Part shown: positions 27,293 through 38,886 of the stretch, in pieces
How positions within the stretch are numbered: the first letter of the stretch is position 1
Layout of the letters: the number at the start of each line of letters is the position of its first letter
NCBI RefSeq assembly: GCF_005166025.1
Contig: NZ_CP028923.1
Coordinates: forward strand, 3,040,001 to 3,104,000
Direction: 5' to 3'
DNA: 64,000 nucleotides
From: Mangrovivirga cuniculi
GTDB taxonomy: Bacteria > Bacteroidota > Bacteroidia > Cytophagales > Cyclobacteriaceae
Notes under the pieces: generated by a model
What the model saw: only the letters and a program-made list of their open reading frames with translations
Told to the model about the DNA's origin: nothing
Databases searched by the model: none
Made by a program: the position numbers and the translations under genes

Positions 27293-28939
27293 ATGTTGAC
27301 TAGACATTCTTACGCTGTATTATTAATATTATTACTTGCTGGAATAGCCTCCTTTTCAAAGATTAATCAGCAGCCTATTCATAAAAATAAAAAGCCTAAC
27401 ATTCTGCTAATAGTTGCAGATGACCTGGGTTATTCTGACCTTGGATGCTTTGGTAGTGATATAGAAACTCCGAACATTGATCAACTTGCCGGCAAAGGTA
27501 TAATATTCAGCAATTTTCATACTGCCCCAATGTGTGCTCCCACCAGGGCAATGCTTCTCTCCGGAAATGACAATCACATTGCCGGAATGGGACGTCAGAG
27601 TATTAATTCGGAGTTCTTTGGGTATGAGGGTCATCTTACGAATAGAATTGCAACGATCCCTCAAGTACTTAAGCAGGCTGGTTATCATACTTATATGGCA
27701 GGCAAATGGCATCTGGGAATGAGGCCTGAAGATAATCCTCATAAAAAAGGTTTTGACCATTCTTATGTACTACTTAGAGGTGCAGGGAATCACTACAATG
27801 ACCAGGGTATATTTAAGAACACTCCAACTTCTCTTTATACTGAAGATGGAAAACCAGCCAAATGGAGAGACGGAGATTATTCTACAGATTTTTACACAGA
27901 TAAAATTATAGAATACATCGAATTAAATAAAAATGATGACAAAGCGTTCTTTGCTTTCGCTGCATACACTTCTCCTCATTGGCCACTCCAGGTGGATGAA
28001 AAATTCTGGAAAAAATATAAAGGGAAATATGATAAAGGATATGAAGAACTGAGAAAGAAAAGATTGAAAACCTTGAAAAAAGCAGGTATTATACCAAAAA
28101 ACACACAGCTTCCACCCCTTCACCCTGATATCTCTCCCTGGGATTCTTTAACTGAAAAACAACAAAAGATCGAAGCAAGAAAAATGGAGCTCTATGCCGG
28201 AATGGTGGATAACCTGGATTATAATATTGGAAGACTGATCAATTATCTAAAAAGCATCGGAGAATATGAAAATACGATGATCGTCTTTATGTCTGATAAT
28301 GGAGCGGCAGCAGAAGACTTTTATTATAATGACTATTTTGGTCCTTTTCTTAAGAAACACTTCGTTAATGATTATGAAAATATGGGCAAACCCAATTCCT
28401 TTATATCTTATGGACCTCAGTGGGCCGAAGCTGGCTCAGCTCCATATAAATATTTCAAAGGTTATACCACCGAGGGAGGTATGATAGCACCTATTATCAT
28501 AACAGGTCCGGGTGTAAACCGTAAAAATGAAATTCACAATAACTTTACAACCCTGGTTGATCTTGCTCCTACATTTTATGAAATATCAGGTTCCACGTAT
28601 CCTGACACCTATAATGGGAATAAGATCTACCCATTAAAAGGTGAATCATTACTTCCTTTTCTCAGTGGTAAAAACAATGAGACCCATTCAGAAGATTATG
28701 TATTTGCTTTAGAACATTCACTTCGGTCAATGGTCCGAAAAGGAGACTGGAAGATCACCAATATCTCCAGGCCATTCAACATTGATTCTTTTAAATTGTA
28801 TAATATAAAAAATGACCTGGCTGAAATACATGACCTTAAAGAAAAAGAACCAGAAAAATTCCAGAAATTGATTGAGGAATGGAAAAAATATAAAGCTGAA
28901 ACGAGATTATTGACCAAAAGACAGAATCAATCTGAATAG
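27293..28939 (+). CDS. Secreted sulfatase (arylsulfatase family)
   Basis: A 548-residue protein with an N-terminal hydrophobic signal. The alkaline-phosphatase-superfamily metal motif VADDLGYSD lies at 41-49, and the sulfatase signature CAPTR at 81-85 has Cys81 as the formylglycine precursor. AGKWHLG follows, and MSDNGAA contributes the later metal ligands. It hydrolyses sulfate esters, probably from marine polysaccharides or small aryl sulfates. No anaerobic or FGE-type maturation enzyme is in the window, so activation depends on a gene elsewhere. It is a single gene. Confidence 0.92.
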   Translation: MLTRHSYAVLLILLLAGIASFSKINQQPIHKNKKPNILLIVADDLGYSDLGCFGSDIETPNIDQLAGKGIIFSNFHTAPMCAPTRAMLLSGNDNHIAGMGRQSINSEFFGYEGHLTNRIATIPQVLKQAGYHTYMAGKWHLGMRPEDNPHKKGFDHSYVLLRGAGNHYNDQGIFKNTPTSLYTEDGKPAKWRDGDYSTDFYTDKIIEYIELNKNDDKAFFAFAAYTSPHWPLQVDEKFWKKYKGKYDKGYEELRKKRLKTLKKAGIIPKNTQLPPLHPDISPWDSLTEKQQKIEARKMELYAGMVDNLDYNIGRLINYLKSIGEYENTMIVFMSDNGAAAEDFYYNDYFGPFLKKHFVNDYENMGKPNSFISYGPQWAEAGSAPYKYFKGYTTEGGMIAPIIITGPGVNRKNEIHNNFTTLVDLAPTFYEISGSTYPDTYNGNKIYPLKGESLLPFLSGKNNETHSEDYVFALEHSLRSMVRKGDWKITNISRPFNIDSFKLYNIKNDLAEIHDLKEKEPEKFQKLIEEWKKYKAETRLLTKRQNQSE

Positions 28940-29295
28940 TTCATCACCTAAAATATTTGAGAAGCATTATATTTAATCAGGGACTATTTTATTAATTAGA
29001 GATTTAATATATACGTCAAAATAAAATATAACTTTTTTTATCTAGAGCAGATTGTTTCTGAACATCGTTTTATTTATACCTAGTTTTTTATATTACCCTT
29101 GTTTAAAGATAGCTCTATCCCTGTTTACATGACTTGAAAAATTGAAGTAACAGCAATTTTTAAAGAGATCGGAATTCACTCAACAAATTCAATAACAACT
29201 TTTTAAAGGATTTTGCCTTAATCCTGAAAAAGACTAGTTTTAGATGAATTAACTATGCTAATTGAATTTTATAAAAGTATTTTTTCAACTGGCAA
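28940..29295. other. AT-rich intergenic stretch
   Basis: No gene, clear terminator or repeat was recognised between the sulfatase and the membrane protein. Confidence 0.4.
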
Positions 29296-30783
29296 ATGAC
29301 ATCAATTAAAAAACATTTTTTTAGAAAGCCCCTAAAATTTAATCTCACAAGTTTACTTACCGGACTCATTATTTGGTTATTATCGGCTTACATTTTCTAT
29401 GCCTTATTCCAGTTATTCAGGGAAGCGTTAAGATTGTTTACCGGCTATTTTGGAGACAAAACCTTAATTATACTCTCTCCTACTGAAAATTACATCTATA
29501 ATGTATTTTATGCATCGATAGCCTCAGCATTGGGTTATTCATTTGCATTAAAATTTATTCTACAAACCTCATTATATAAATTCAATAGAAAAGCCAGGTT
29601 CCAGATCAAAAGAACATTAAATATTGAAGGATTTAATACCTGGTCATATTTGTTTTGGATAGGTAAAATGGGAAGCCTGCTTGGAGTCTGGTATCTCACT
29701 ATAGCTTTTCAATATAATTTAAACCTGTTAGAGGAATTCCCCACTTTACTTGTCCTCCTTCCTATTGTTCTTTTTTACTCATCATGGCCAAATTTTAGCC
29801 GCGTGATCAGCAAAAACAAAGGTTGGTGGTTTATCAGCATATCGATGATTTTTTTAATTACCAGTTTTACCTATGGCACAAAGAATTTTCTTGATTATAA
29901 AAAAAATAACGATAAAATACTAAGCCAATCAATCCCACATGTATACAACCTGCAAGTACCCAAAAGCCAAAGTCAGCGCAGAATCACAAGAAAATGGAGT
30001 GTAATTGACATGTATGTTGTGAAGGACACTGCTGTTGCTTCTGATCCTGCTATCTTCTTTAAAGATATAAACAACAAAATCTATATTAATCAAATCAAAA
30101 ATGAAATTGCAGACCTCGGATTTACACCACCTGATCAACCAATAATAAATCTACGCATTGATACACGTATTCCTGTAGGATTTGTCAAAAGTATAATTAA
30201 GGAAATTAGAAAAGCAGGCATATATGATATCCAATTATCAACAGCTGCTGAAAACTCAAAATATCCACCGGACTATCCCGACTTCAGATACTTTGGAATT
30301 CGGAAAGTATTACCCAGATATTTTCCTGAAATTGAGGCCTTTCTTGACTCTGCTGAGCAGATAGATTTAAGCGGTAAGCGCATCAGAATAAATGATTCTT
30401 ATAAGTATAGAAATAATTTGATTAAGCAGTTTAATCGAATAGAAATCGCTGTATCGAAGGATTCGATAACACTTAATGGTAAAAAAACAGATAAAAAGAA
30501 ACTTGAAGAAATAGTATATAAATTTATTAAAAAGTATTCACCAGGCTATGTGATAATATTTAATTCAGACAATAACATTTCTTATAGACGATACATTAAT
30601 ACTCTGGATATTTTACATTCCCAGGTTGACCGATTAAGAAATGAAAGATCATTGGTACAAAATGGCCGGACTTATGAATCGTGGAATATGAGCAATGAAT
30701 TTGAGCTAATCAAAAGGCAATATCCTATTCGCATTCTTGAATGGACAGAAGAAGAACAAAGAATTAATGATTTAGCTGAATAG
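29296..30783 (+). CDS. Five-TM protein with two ExbD-like periplasmic domains
   Basis: A 495-residue protein. Five membrane segments (about residues 22-45, 70-92, 112-135, 152-170 and 178-197) put the C-terminal half in the periplasm. That half contains two units resembling the ExbD/TolR periplasmic fold: around 275-315 (INLRIDTRIPVGFVKSII.. then a KAGI-turn) and around 395-450 (ITLNGKKTDKKKLEEI.. then YVIIFNSDNN and a helix). Ordinary ExbD has one TM and one such domain, so this arrangement is unusual. No ExbB/TolQ gene is adjacent. The ExbD resemblance is my reading, not a search result. Confidence 0.6.
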   Translation: MTSIKKHFFRKPLKFNLTSLLTGLIIWLLSAYIFYALFQLFREALRLFTGYFGDKTLIILSPTENYIYNVFYASIASALGYSFALKFILQTSLYKFNRKARFQIKRTLNIEGFNTWSYLFWIGKMGSLLGVWYLTIAFQYNLNLLEEFPTLLVLLPIVLFYSSWPNFSRVISKNKGWWFISISMIFLITSFTYGTKNFLDYKKNNDKILSQSIPHVYNLQVPKSQSQRRITRKWSVIDMYVVKDTAVASDPAIFFKDINNKIYINQIKNEIADLGFTPPDQPIINLRIDTRIPVGFVKSIIKEIRKAGIYDIQLSTAAENSKYPPDYPDFRYFGIRKVLPRYFPEIEAFLDSAEQIDLSGKRIRINDSYKYRNNLIKQFNRIEIAVSKDSITLNGKKTDKKKLEEIVYKFIKKYSPGYVIIFNSDNNISYRRYINTLDILHSQVDRLRNERSLVQNGRTYESWNMSNEFELIKRQYPIRILEWTEEEQRINDLAE

Positions 30784-30798
30784 GCTGAAAATCAATGA

Positions 30799-30829
30799 TT
30801 ACAAAAGATCTAATGGTTACAAAAGATCT
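30799..30829 (+). repeat. Short direct repeat upstream of the Hint protein
   Basis: TTACAAAAGATCT occurs twice, at 30799-30811 and 30817-30829, an 18-base period. It lies 47 bases before the next start and may be a regulatory site or a small duplication. Confidence 0.5.
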
Positions 30830-30875
30830 TAAATGTGTATTAACAATTAAGAGTTTATTCTAACCTCTACCGCAA

Positions 30876-32099
30876 ATGAAATTAAAAATTTTAATCGGGT
30901 TATACTTCATCACTCAAATCGCCTTTTTGCAAATAAAAGAGGTAGATCCATCTTCGGTTCAAGAAATGAACTTTAGCCTGGAAGGTGAGAAAGCCTTTAA
31001 TGAGAACTACCAGGCTTGTTTGAAAATATGGGACAAAATGTCTGATGGTGTTGATTATGATGATTTAAGCCAGGAAGAAAAAGATGCTTTAGCCAAAGTA
31101 GATGAAACCAGGGAAAGCTACTGGGATATCGAAGGTATGGCATGTAGCTGGTATTGTGGCGGTGGACCTAAAAGTGTGACCGCATCAAGTTATTTAAAAC
31201 CCCAGGGTAAAAATAGTTATCAACCTATCAATGCGCATGACCTGAACTTTAAACATGCCTGGGTGGAAGGTGCACCCGGAAATGGTATTGGTGAATATTT
31301 AACCTATACTTTTGGTGCAAGAGCACCACGAATTACTGAGATCAAGGTAGTAAATGGATATGTCAAAAGTCATACAGCATGGATTAATAATTCCAGGGTT
31401 AAAAAACTAAAAGTTTATCTTGATAATAAGCCATTTGCTATTTTAAATCTGAAAGATATCAGAGGCATTCAATCTTTCAAATTTGACCCGATAGGTAAAG
31501 GCTGGGAAGCACCTGAAAACTCACCGGTTTGGGAGCTAAAATTTGAAATCATCGAAGTCTATAAAGGCAGTAAATATGACGATGTAGTTATATCAGAAAT
31601 ATTCTTCGATGGCATTGATGTTCATTGTTTTGCTAAAGGAACCAAAATCCAAATGGCAGATAATTCCATCAAAAACATTGAGAAACTGGAAATTGGTGAT
31701 AAAGTAGCTCAAATGAATCTCGAAACTATGGAGATCACTTCAGCACGCATTGAGAAACTGGAAAAGGTTATTCATCATAGATTGATAACCTATCAATTTG
31801 AGAGTGGATTAAAAATAACTGCTACATTAGATCACCCCTTTATGATTCAAAATAAAGGATGGGCCTCTTTTTTACCTGAGCAATCAAGTCAATATAAAGG
31901 ATTTGAGAATATTAAAACCATCGTTCCCGGGGACTTATTTATAACCTCCGATGGCATTGAAAGACTAGTTGGTTTAAAATTTGAGCAGGGAGATCAGGAA
32001 ACTTATACCATTTCAAAATTAAGTTCCGGCAATAATTTCATTGCAAATGGATTAGTCGTTGGTGTCGAAGAGTTAAATGGCAAAAGCAGTAATCAATAA
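30876..32099 (+). CDS. Glycan-binding (NADase-type) plus Hint-domain surface protein
   Basis: A 407-residue protein with a short signal-like N-terminus. Residues about 85-245 match the discoidin-like NADase-type glycan-binding domain (SSYLKPQGKNSY, HAWVEGAPGNGIGEYL, KVVNGY). A Hint domain begins at Cys251 (CFAKGTKIQM), with a TLDH motif matching the TxxH of block B and the closing FIANGLVVGVEE strands. The end lacks the His-Asn plus nucleophile needed for protein splicing, so hedgehog-like cleavage before Cys251 or no activity is expected. The first domain would be the part released or anchored. Confidence 0.8.
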   Translation: MKLKILIGLYFITQIAFLQIKEVDPSSVQEMNFSLEGEKAFNENYQACLKIWDKMSDGVDYDDLSQEEKDALAKVDETRESYWDIEGMACSWYCGGGPKSVTASSYLKPQGKNSYQPINAHDLNFKHAWVEGAPGNGIGEYLTYTFGARAPRITEIKVVNGYVKSHTAWINNSRVKKLKVYLDNKPFAILNLKDIRGIQSFKFDPIGKGWEAPENSPVWELKFEIIEVYKGSKYDDVVISEIFFDGIDVHCFAKGTKIQMADNSIKNIEKLEIGDKVAQMNLETMEITSARIEKLEKVIHHRLITYQFESGLKITATLDHPFMIQNKGWASFLPEQSSQYKGFENIKTIVPGDLFITSDGIERLVGLKFEQGDQETYTISKLSSGNNFIANGLVVGVEELNGKSSNQ

Positions 32100-32204
32100 T
32101 TATAATAAAGTGTGAATTAAATAGTTAAAAGCAGGTTTTGGTGGCCAAGTGAATATATATTTGAATAAATTAAGCACAGTTTAACTCCCCAACCTTCAAA
32201 TGCC

Positions 32205-32621
32205 ATGACTCTACCACTAACATTAAGCTTCATCTTTCTGATACTAGGCCTTATTCATCTTAACTGGGTAATCGGAGGTGAATTTGGGTTTGCCCAATCA
32301 CTACCAACCAAAGAAAACGGAGAAAGAGTATTAAATCCAAAGAAAGCAGACAGTGCCATTGTGGGCTTAGGTCTTATATTTTTTTCCTTGTTTTATATAT
32401 TCAAATCAGGAATGATCGACCATCAGATTCCTCAGTGGGTTATGAAATATGGAGGATGGATAATTCCGGCTATTTTTCTTTTACGAGCTATAGGAGACTT
32501 TAGGTATGTCGGTTTCTTTAAGAAAGTCAGGACAACGGAATTTGGAAAATTAGATACTAAACTATTTTCCCCATTATGCCTGGTGATTGGCATCGTAGGA
32601 ATAATTATTCAGCTTAATTAA
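32205..32621 (+). CDS. DUF3995 membrane protein
   Basis: A 138-residue protein with four membrane helices. The signature of the DUF3995 group is present: an N-terminal helix ending HLNWVIGG, a cytoplasmic-type loop with PKKADSAIVGLGL, and AIGDFRYVGFFKKV before the last helix. The function is unknown. It is a single gene, with a palindromic repeat just downstream. Confidence 0.82.
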   Translation: MTLPLTLSFIFLILGLIHLNWVIGGEFGFAQSLPTKENGERVLNPKKADSAIVGLGLIFFSLFYIFKSGMIDHQIPQWVMKYGGWIIPAIFLLRAIGDFRYVGFFKKVRTTEFGKLDTKLFSPLCLVIGIVGIIIQLN

Positions 32622-32640
32622 ATAAAACTTTTGAGTGTCA

Positions 32641-32693
32641 ACCAATCGTCCTCGTTTGCAAGTAGGATGATTGAAATTGGCAATTGTATCGCC
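32641..32693 (+). repeat. REP-like palindromic unit with TGT-loop hairpin
   Basis: A unit of about 53 bp. Its second palindrome is GGCAAT-TGT-ATCGCC at 32679-32693, with one mismatch. The whole unit matches 50700-50750 closely (CATCGTCTTC... there, CAATCGTCCTC... here), so it is a dispersed family. Confidence 0.65.
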
Positions 32694-32710
32694 ATTAAAT
32701 TTATCATAAA

Positions 32711-32740
32711 AATAAAAGCCCCGAATCTCCTCGGGGCTTT
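32711..32740 (-). terminator. Rho-independent terminator for katG
   Basis: AAAGCCCCGA pairs with TCGGGGCTTT around a six-base loop. On the minus strand a U-rich tail follows. It lies six bases after the katG stop. Confidence 0.88.
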
Positions 32741-32745
32741 CCATT

Positions 32746-35055
<2,310 letters not shown>

Positions 35056-35103
35056 TTATTGTGATTCCATTGCAATTATACAGCTTTAATAATCATAATT
35101 CAA

Positions 35104-35139
35104 ATTGATAAAATCTATCAAACAATAGACAAAATCTAT
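35104..35139. promoter_or_regulatory. OxyR-like tetrad operator upstream of katG
   Basis: ATTG-N7-CTAT (35104-35118) and ATAG-N7-CTAT (35125-35139) are separated by six bases. The second half matches the OxyR half-operator ATAG-N7-CTAT exactly and the first differs at one base. Position upstream of katG fits peroxide control. Confidence 0.65.
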
Positions 35140-35247
35140 AAATAATTAAGTTATTGGTATCTAGCAACATACGACCTATTAAAAGCTAAAAAGCTAATTA
35201 TATTTATAAAAAAACCACCTCAAAACGCCAGAAAAGTTTGAATTGTA

Positions 35248-35255
35248 TAATTTTG
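35248..35255 (+). promoter_or_regulatory. Bacteroidota -7 box (TAATTTTG)
   Basis: An exact TAnnTTTG match 28 bases before the TPR gene. No good -33 box was found at the right distance, so support is partial. Confidence 0.4.
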
Positions 35256-35283
35256 ATTAATCAATCAAAACCTAAAAACATCA

Positions 35284-36462
35284 ATGAAAATAATTTTACT
35301 CTCACTTATTCTGGTCAGTATCAATCCCGATCAGTTTGAAAAGGTTGATCAGTTATTAGCAGATCGCCAGTATCATGATGCTTTTCTGTTATTAGAAGAA
35401 ATAGACCCTGAAAACGAAGACCCTGAAGCCTTCAGAAGAAAAATCGAAGCTTGTATTGATGGATATTTATTTTCTACCGGTCATTATTTATTTGCATTAA
35501 AAAATCTTAGTCCTGATGAAGATATTGATGAATTAAGGGCTAAAGAGTGGTGTGAAAGAGATATGCAAATACTAAATGTAAAGCAGAGAGGCCCGGAATT
35601 AATGAGGGCTTATCCGGATAACTATAAGCTGAAGTTTGCGGTGGCTAATTTTTATCTAAGTATGCAGACAGATAAAGGATGTGCTCAATGCCCTGTTATA
35701 GATCAGGAATTCATGGATAATTATGAAAATCTCTTCATGGATTGCTACGAAAACAATATTTACGATTATAAAAGCTTTTATGCCATAGCCATATCCAATC
35801 ACAATAAAAAGAATTATAAGAAAGCAAAAGAGTATTACAAAAAATCTATAGACCTTAATCCTGAATATGGATTAAACTATCTTAATTTAGCTATAATATC
35901 TGCTGACGAAGGCAAATTAGACAATGCCATTTCCTATTCAAAACTAGCAATTAATAAAAGTAGAACTGATGATTTAAAAGCAAGAGGCAATAATTATATT
36001 GCTTTAATTTACGTGGAAAAAGAGGACAATCAAAAAGCATTGGAGTATTTTGAAATGGCTAATAACCTGGTACCAGGAAATACAGAAAGATTATTAAATT
36101 TTTTAATTACAAGCAGGAAAACGGGATATCCAAAAGAGCATCAGATCAGGAAACAGTATTTTGATTCTGCACCAAATAATTTAAATACCTACATCAATCT
36201 TATGTTTTTATATAAACAGGAGATAAGTAATCTTATAACCTTCTTCAAAGATCAAAGAGACGAATATCATAGTAACACTGAGGCCTTAGGTTTTCTTTCA
36301 TTAATGATTGCAAAAAGTCATTTGAATTTAGGCAATCTAGATGAAGCATCTATTGAATTTGAACAAGCAAAAAATCAGCTTATTAAAAGCTGGGGAAGCA
36401 GCCAAAGTGTTTTAAAAAATATAGATGATATTATTTCTCAGCTTAAAACTAAGAATCTATAA
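35284..36462 (+). CDS. Tetratricopeptide-repeat protein
   Basis: A 392-residue protein with a weak hydrophobic N-terminus. At least three TPR units are visible between about residues 175 and 290 (SFYAIAISNHNKKNYKKAKE, then YLNLAIISADEGKLDNAISY, then NYIALIYVEKEDNQKALEYF). A cysteine pair CAQC lies near residue 138. A C-terminal helix pair around 340-370 may be another repeat. It is probably a periplasmic or cytoplasmic scaffold; partners are unknown. Confidence 0.75.
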   Translation: MKIILLSLILVSINPDQFEKVDQLLADRQYHDAFLLLEEIDPENEDPEAFRRKIEACIDGYLFSTGHYLFALKNLSPDEDIDELRAKEWCERDMQILNVKQRGPELMRAYPDNYKLKFAVANFYLSMQTDKGCAQCPVIDQEFMDNYENLFMDCYENNIYDYKSFYAIAISNHNKKNYKKAKEYYKKSIDLNPEYGLNYLNLAIISADEGKLDNAISYSKLAINKSRTDDLKARGNNYIALIYVEKEDNQKALEYFEMANNLVPGNTERLLNFLITSRKTGYPKEHQIRKQYFDSAPNNLNTYINLMFLYKQEISNLITFFKDQRDEYHSNTEALGFLSLMIAKSHLNLGNLDEASIEFEQAKNQLIKSWGSSQSVLKNIDDIISQLKTKNL

Positions 36463-36571
36463 CTTCTCTATTATTTGCAGGTGATTTTGATCGAATCCAG
36501 ATTATATTAAACAGTTACCAATTGCACTCGTTTATATAATAAATGCATGTTTAATCAAAACCAACCAACAA

Positions 36572-37069
36572 ATGTCAAGTCCGGAACACAAACAAAAGAT
36601 TTGGAATCTTATAAAAGATATAAAAGTAGGGATGCTCGTTACCCAGGAGAATAACGAGAGCGATCGGCTAAGAGCACGTCCAATGTCATTAGTTCAGGAT
36701 GCTTACGATGGCACATTGTATTTCTACACTCCTAAAAGTGATTCAAAGGTTTACGAAATTAAAAATGATCGCGATGTGTGCATCACCTTCTCCGATCCTG
36801 AAAATCAAGTGTATGTTTCATTAACCGGTAAGGCAAAACTTACCCAGGATAAGGATTTAATTGACAAATATTGGAATGCCTGGGCCAGCGCCTGGTTCAA
36901 AGAAGGAAAAGAGGATCCTGAAGTAGCAATGCTGGAAGTCAAAATCAACAAAGGAGAACACTGGGTAACTGACGAAAATAAAGTCCTTCAACTTTATGAA
37001 GTTGCCAAGGCTAATATAAAAGAAGAGACCGTTCCCGACATGGGAGAAAATGAAAAATTTGGAAATTGA
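36572..37069 (+). CDS. Pyridoxamine-5'-phosphate-oxidase-fold stress protein
   Basis: A 165-residue cytoplasmic protein of the general stress protein 26/PNPOx-like split-barrel family. It has a barrel core (VGMLVTQE..., RARPMSLVQD, LYFYTPKSDSKVYEI) and the VYVSLTGKAKL strand. Members usually bind flavin or F420, but true PNPOx activity is not implied. A terminator follows directly. Confidence 0.85.
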   Translation: MSSPEHKQKIWNLIKDIKVGMLVTQENNESDRLRARPMSLVQDAYDGTLYFYTPKSDSKVYEIKNDRDVCITFSDPENQVYVSLTGKAKLTQDKDLIDKYWNAWASAWFKEGKEDPEVAMLEVKINKGEHWVTDENKVLQLYEVAKANIKEETVPDMGENEKFGN

Positions 37070-37076
37070 TAAAAAC

Positions 37077-37104
37077 AGCCCGGTTAGCGCCGGGTTATTT
37101 TTTT
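37077..37104 (+). terminator. Rho-independent terminator
   Basis: AGCCCGG pairs with CCGGGTT with one wobble and is followed by a T-run. Confidence 0.8.
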
Positions 37105-37252
37105 TATATTTTTTATTAATATCCTACCATTTAATAACTCTCAATCTTATATTTAAATCCTATTAATTTATCAACTATAAGGGAAGTGTATAAGCCAGGA
37201 TATAATGCCGGTAATATTATTCACTTCTTTTTTTTTAAACCAGACTGAGAAA

Positions 37253-38119
37253 ATGAGAATCATTACCACTATTGTGTTCCTACTGTCATTTAGTAACACT
37301 TTATTCTGTCAGAAGCAGTTTAACATTCCTGACATTCCTAGGATTCATAACTTTATTGAGAGACTTCCAAGATTGATCAAAACCCATAATTTAGAAGAAA
37401 TAAGAGCTTCAGAAGATTCCTTAAATATCCGAATATGGCAATCGAATTCTGTCATGACTGTCAGCGTTGATGAAGAGACAGTTTCTGAATATCAGGTTTT
37501 CACTACTGGAAGTGATCCGGAAATAAAAGACACCACTTTTAGCACAGCAACTTCAAAGAGAATTTTAAAATCTATTTTGCAAAATAAAGTAATGACAGTC
37601 AAAGATGATCCATCCAGTGGTATTGATGGGGCGATGGTCTACATAGAAATTTCAACCCCTGAAAGCTATAAAATTGTTAGTATGTGGTCTCCATGCGACG
37701 AGAAAGATCAAAACAAGAAAAGAGTAGTCAAAATACTAAGGGATATCAATGAAGAAATTGATACCAAAAAGATCATCGATGACTTTCAAGTTTCCCTCGA
37801 TCCTGGAGGTTACAGTTGGGGAATGACCTCCTTCTCAATCGATAGATTTTTAGATGATGAACAGGAAAAGACAGATTTTTACAAGAGAGCTGAAGCAAAA
37901 ATCAAAAATGAGTTAAATATCAATGAACAAACTGATCCCAGACATTTTCCACTAGTGGTTATTAATGGTATACCTCGTACAGGTATTGCAGACTTAAACA
38001 AGTATACTGACAGTGAAGTTGAAAGTATTAAAGTACTTTCTGGTTCTGATGGAAAAGGTACCGAATTATATGGTAGACGGGGAGAAAATGGAGTAGTCCT
38101 TATAAAAACCATTAATTAA
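37253..38119 (+). CDS. Secreted protein with TonB-plug-like C-terminus
   Basis: About 288 residues from the ATG at 37253, which starts a clean signal peptide (ends at FCQK). An upstream ATG at 37205 would add 16 unneeded residues. The body is unrecognised. The last ~55 residues (VVINGIPRTGIADLNKY, SEVESIKVLSG, ELYGRRGENGVVLIKT) copy the end of a TonB-receptor plug without any barrel. The same module ends the M56 protein at 23766-25001. Function unknown. A strong terminator follows. Confidence 0.68.
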   Translation: MRIITTIVFLLSFSNTLFCQKQFNIPDIPRIHNFIERLPRLIKTHNLEEIRASEDSLNIRIWQSNSVMTVSVDEETVSEYQVFTTGSDPEIKDTTFSTATSKRILKSILQNKVMTVKDDPSSGIDGAMVYIEISTPESYKIVSMWSPCDEKDQNKKRVVKILRDINEEIDTKKIIDDFQVSLDPGGYSWGMTSFSIDRFLDDEQEKTDFYKRAEAKIKNELNINEQTDPRHFPLVVINGIPRTGIADLNKYTDSEVESIKVLSGSDGKGTELYGRRGENGVVLIKTIN

Positions 38120-38150
38120 TACAGAGATTTAAAAACAACACCTGAAATAA

Positions 38151-38193
38151 AAGGCCCTGAAAATTGCTTTAACAGTCAATTTTCAGGGCCTTT
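38151..38193. terminator. Rho-independent terminator
   Basis: A perfect 16-bp stem, AAGGCCCTGAAAATTG with its complement, around a 10-base loop, with T residues after it. Confidence 0.88.
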
Positions 38194-38268
38194 CTCAATT
38201 AAAAACACCATTACAAAAAAACTCATAAACCAGCTGAATTTCAGCAATATAAAAAATCATTTTCGCTA

Positions 38269-38862
38269 ATGATCCTTATCATTAACAAATCATATTTTGA
38301 TATGTATATTCATATCATGATATGGGTCATTTACATAATATTGGTAATTATAGTATTGCTGGCCGTTATGGTAGGTTGGGTTTTATTAACTACACTGATT
38401 ATTAATGTAAACACCAGGCAAGATGAATATTCTCTTCACCTGACTGGACTATTTAAAGCAAAACTGGAAATAAAAGAACTCAACCCGATAATTCATCTGA
38501 ATACTTTAGTTGGCAATTTTAACGTAAAGCCTCTTGAAGTAAAGAAAACACAAAAAATTCAGGAACCGGAGAAAAAGAAAGAAATCAAACACTCTGGAAA
38601 ACGAAAAGGTAAATCACCTCGTGCGATAAAAAGATTCGCAATACATGCGCTCAATACTTTTAGAATTAAACACTTAAAGGTAAATATTGACACCGACGAT
38701 TATGTCATGAATGCTCAGTTGTTCCCTTTATTTTATTTAATAAGCAGTCCTCGGAGGCAAACAGAAATAAATTTTACGGGAAGAAACGAATTAGAATTAA
38801 TTATCCAGAATCGCTTGATCAGATTGGTCAGGCCAGCCTGGAAATTTATCAGAAGCAAATAA
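38269..38862 (+). CDS. DUF2953-like membrane protein (YtfI type)
   Basis: A 197-residue protein with one strong membrane segment (about residues 17-45), a basic linker near 95-120 and a soluble domain. The IHALNTFRIKHLKVNIDTDDYVMNAQLFPLFYLI segment (given here only as landmark residues 125-158) resembles the DUF2953 pattern of a helix followed by a D-D-x-A/N strand. The gene directly precedes a GerW/YtfJ-like gene, the same order as ytfI-ytfJ in Bacillus. An internal ATG at 38302 is an alternative start. Function unknown. Confidence 0.6.
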   Translation: MILIINKSYFDMYIHIMIWVIYIILVIIVLLAVMVGWVLLTTLIINVNTRQDEYSLHLTGLFKAKLEIKELNPIIHLNTLVGNFNVKPLEVKKTQKIQEPEKKKEIKHSGKRKGKSPRAIKRFAIHALNTFRIKHLKVNIDTDDYVMNAQLFPLFYLISSPRRQTEINFTGRNELELIIQNRLIRLVRPAWKFIRSK

Positions 38863-38886
38863 TCATTAACTAAAGTCTATACAGCC

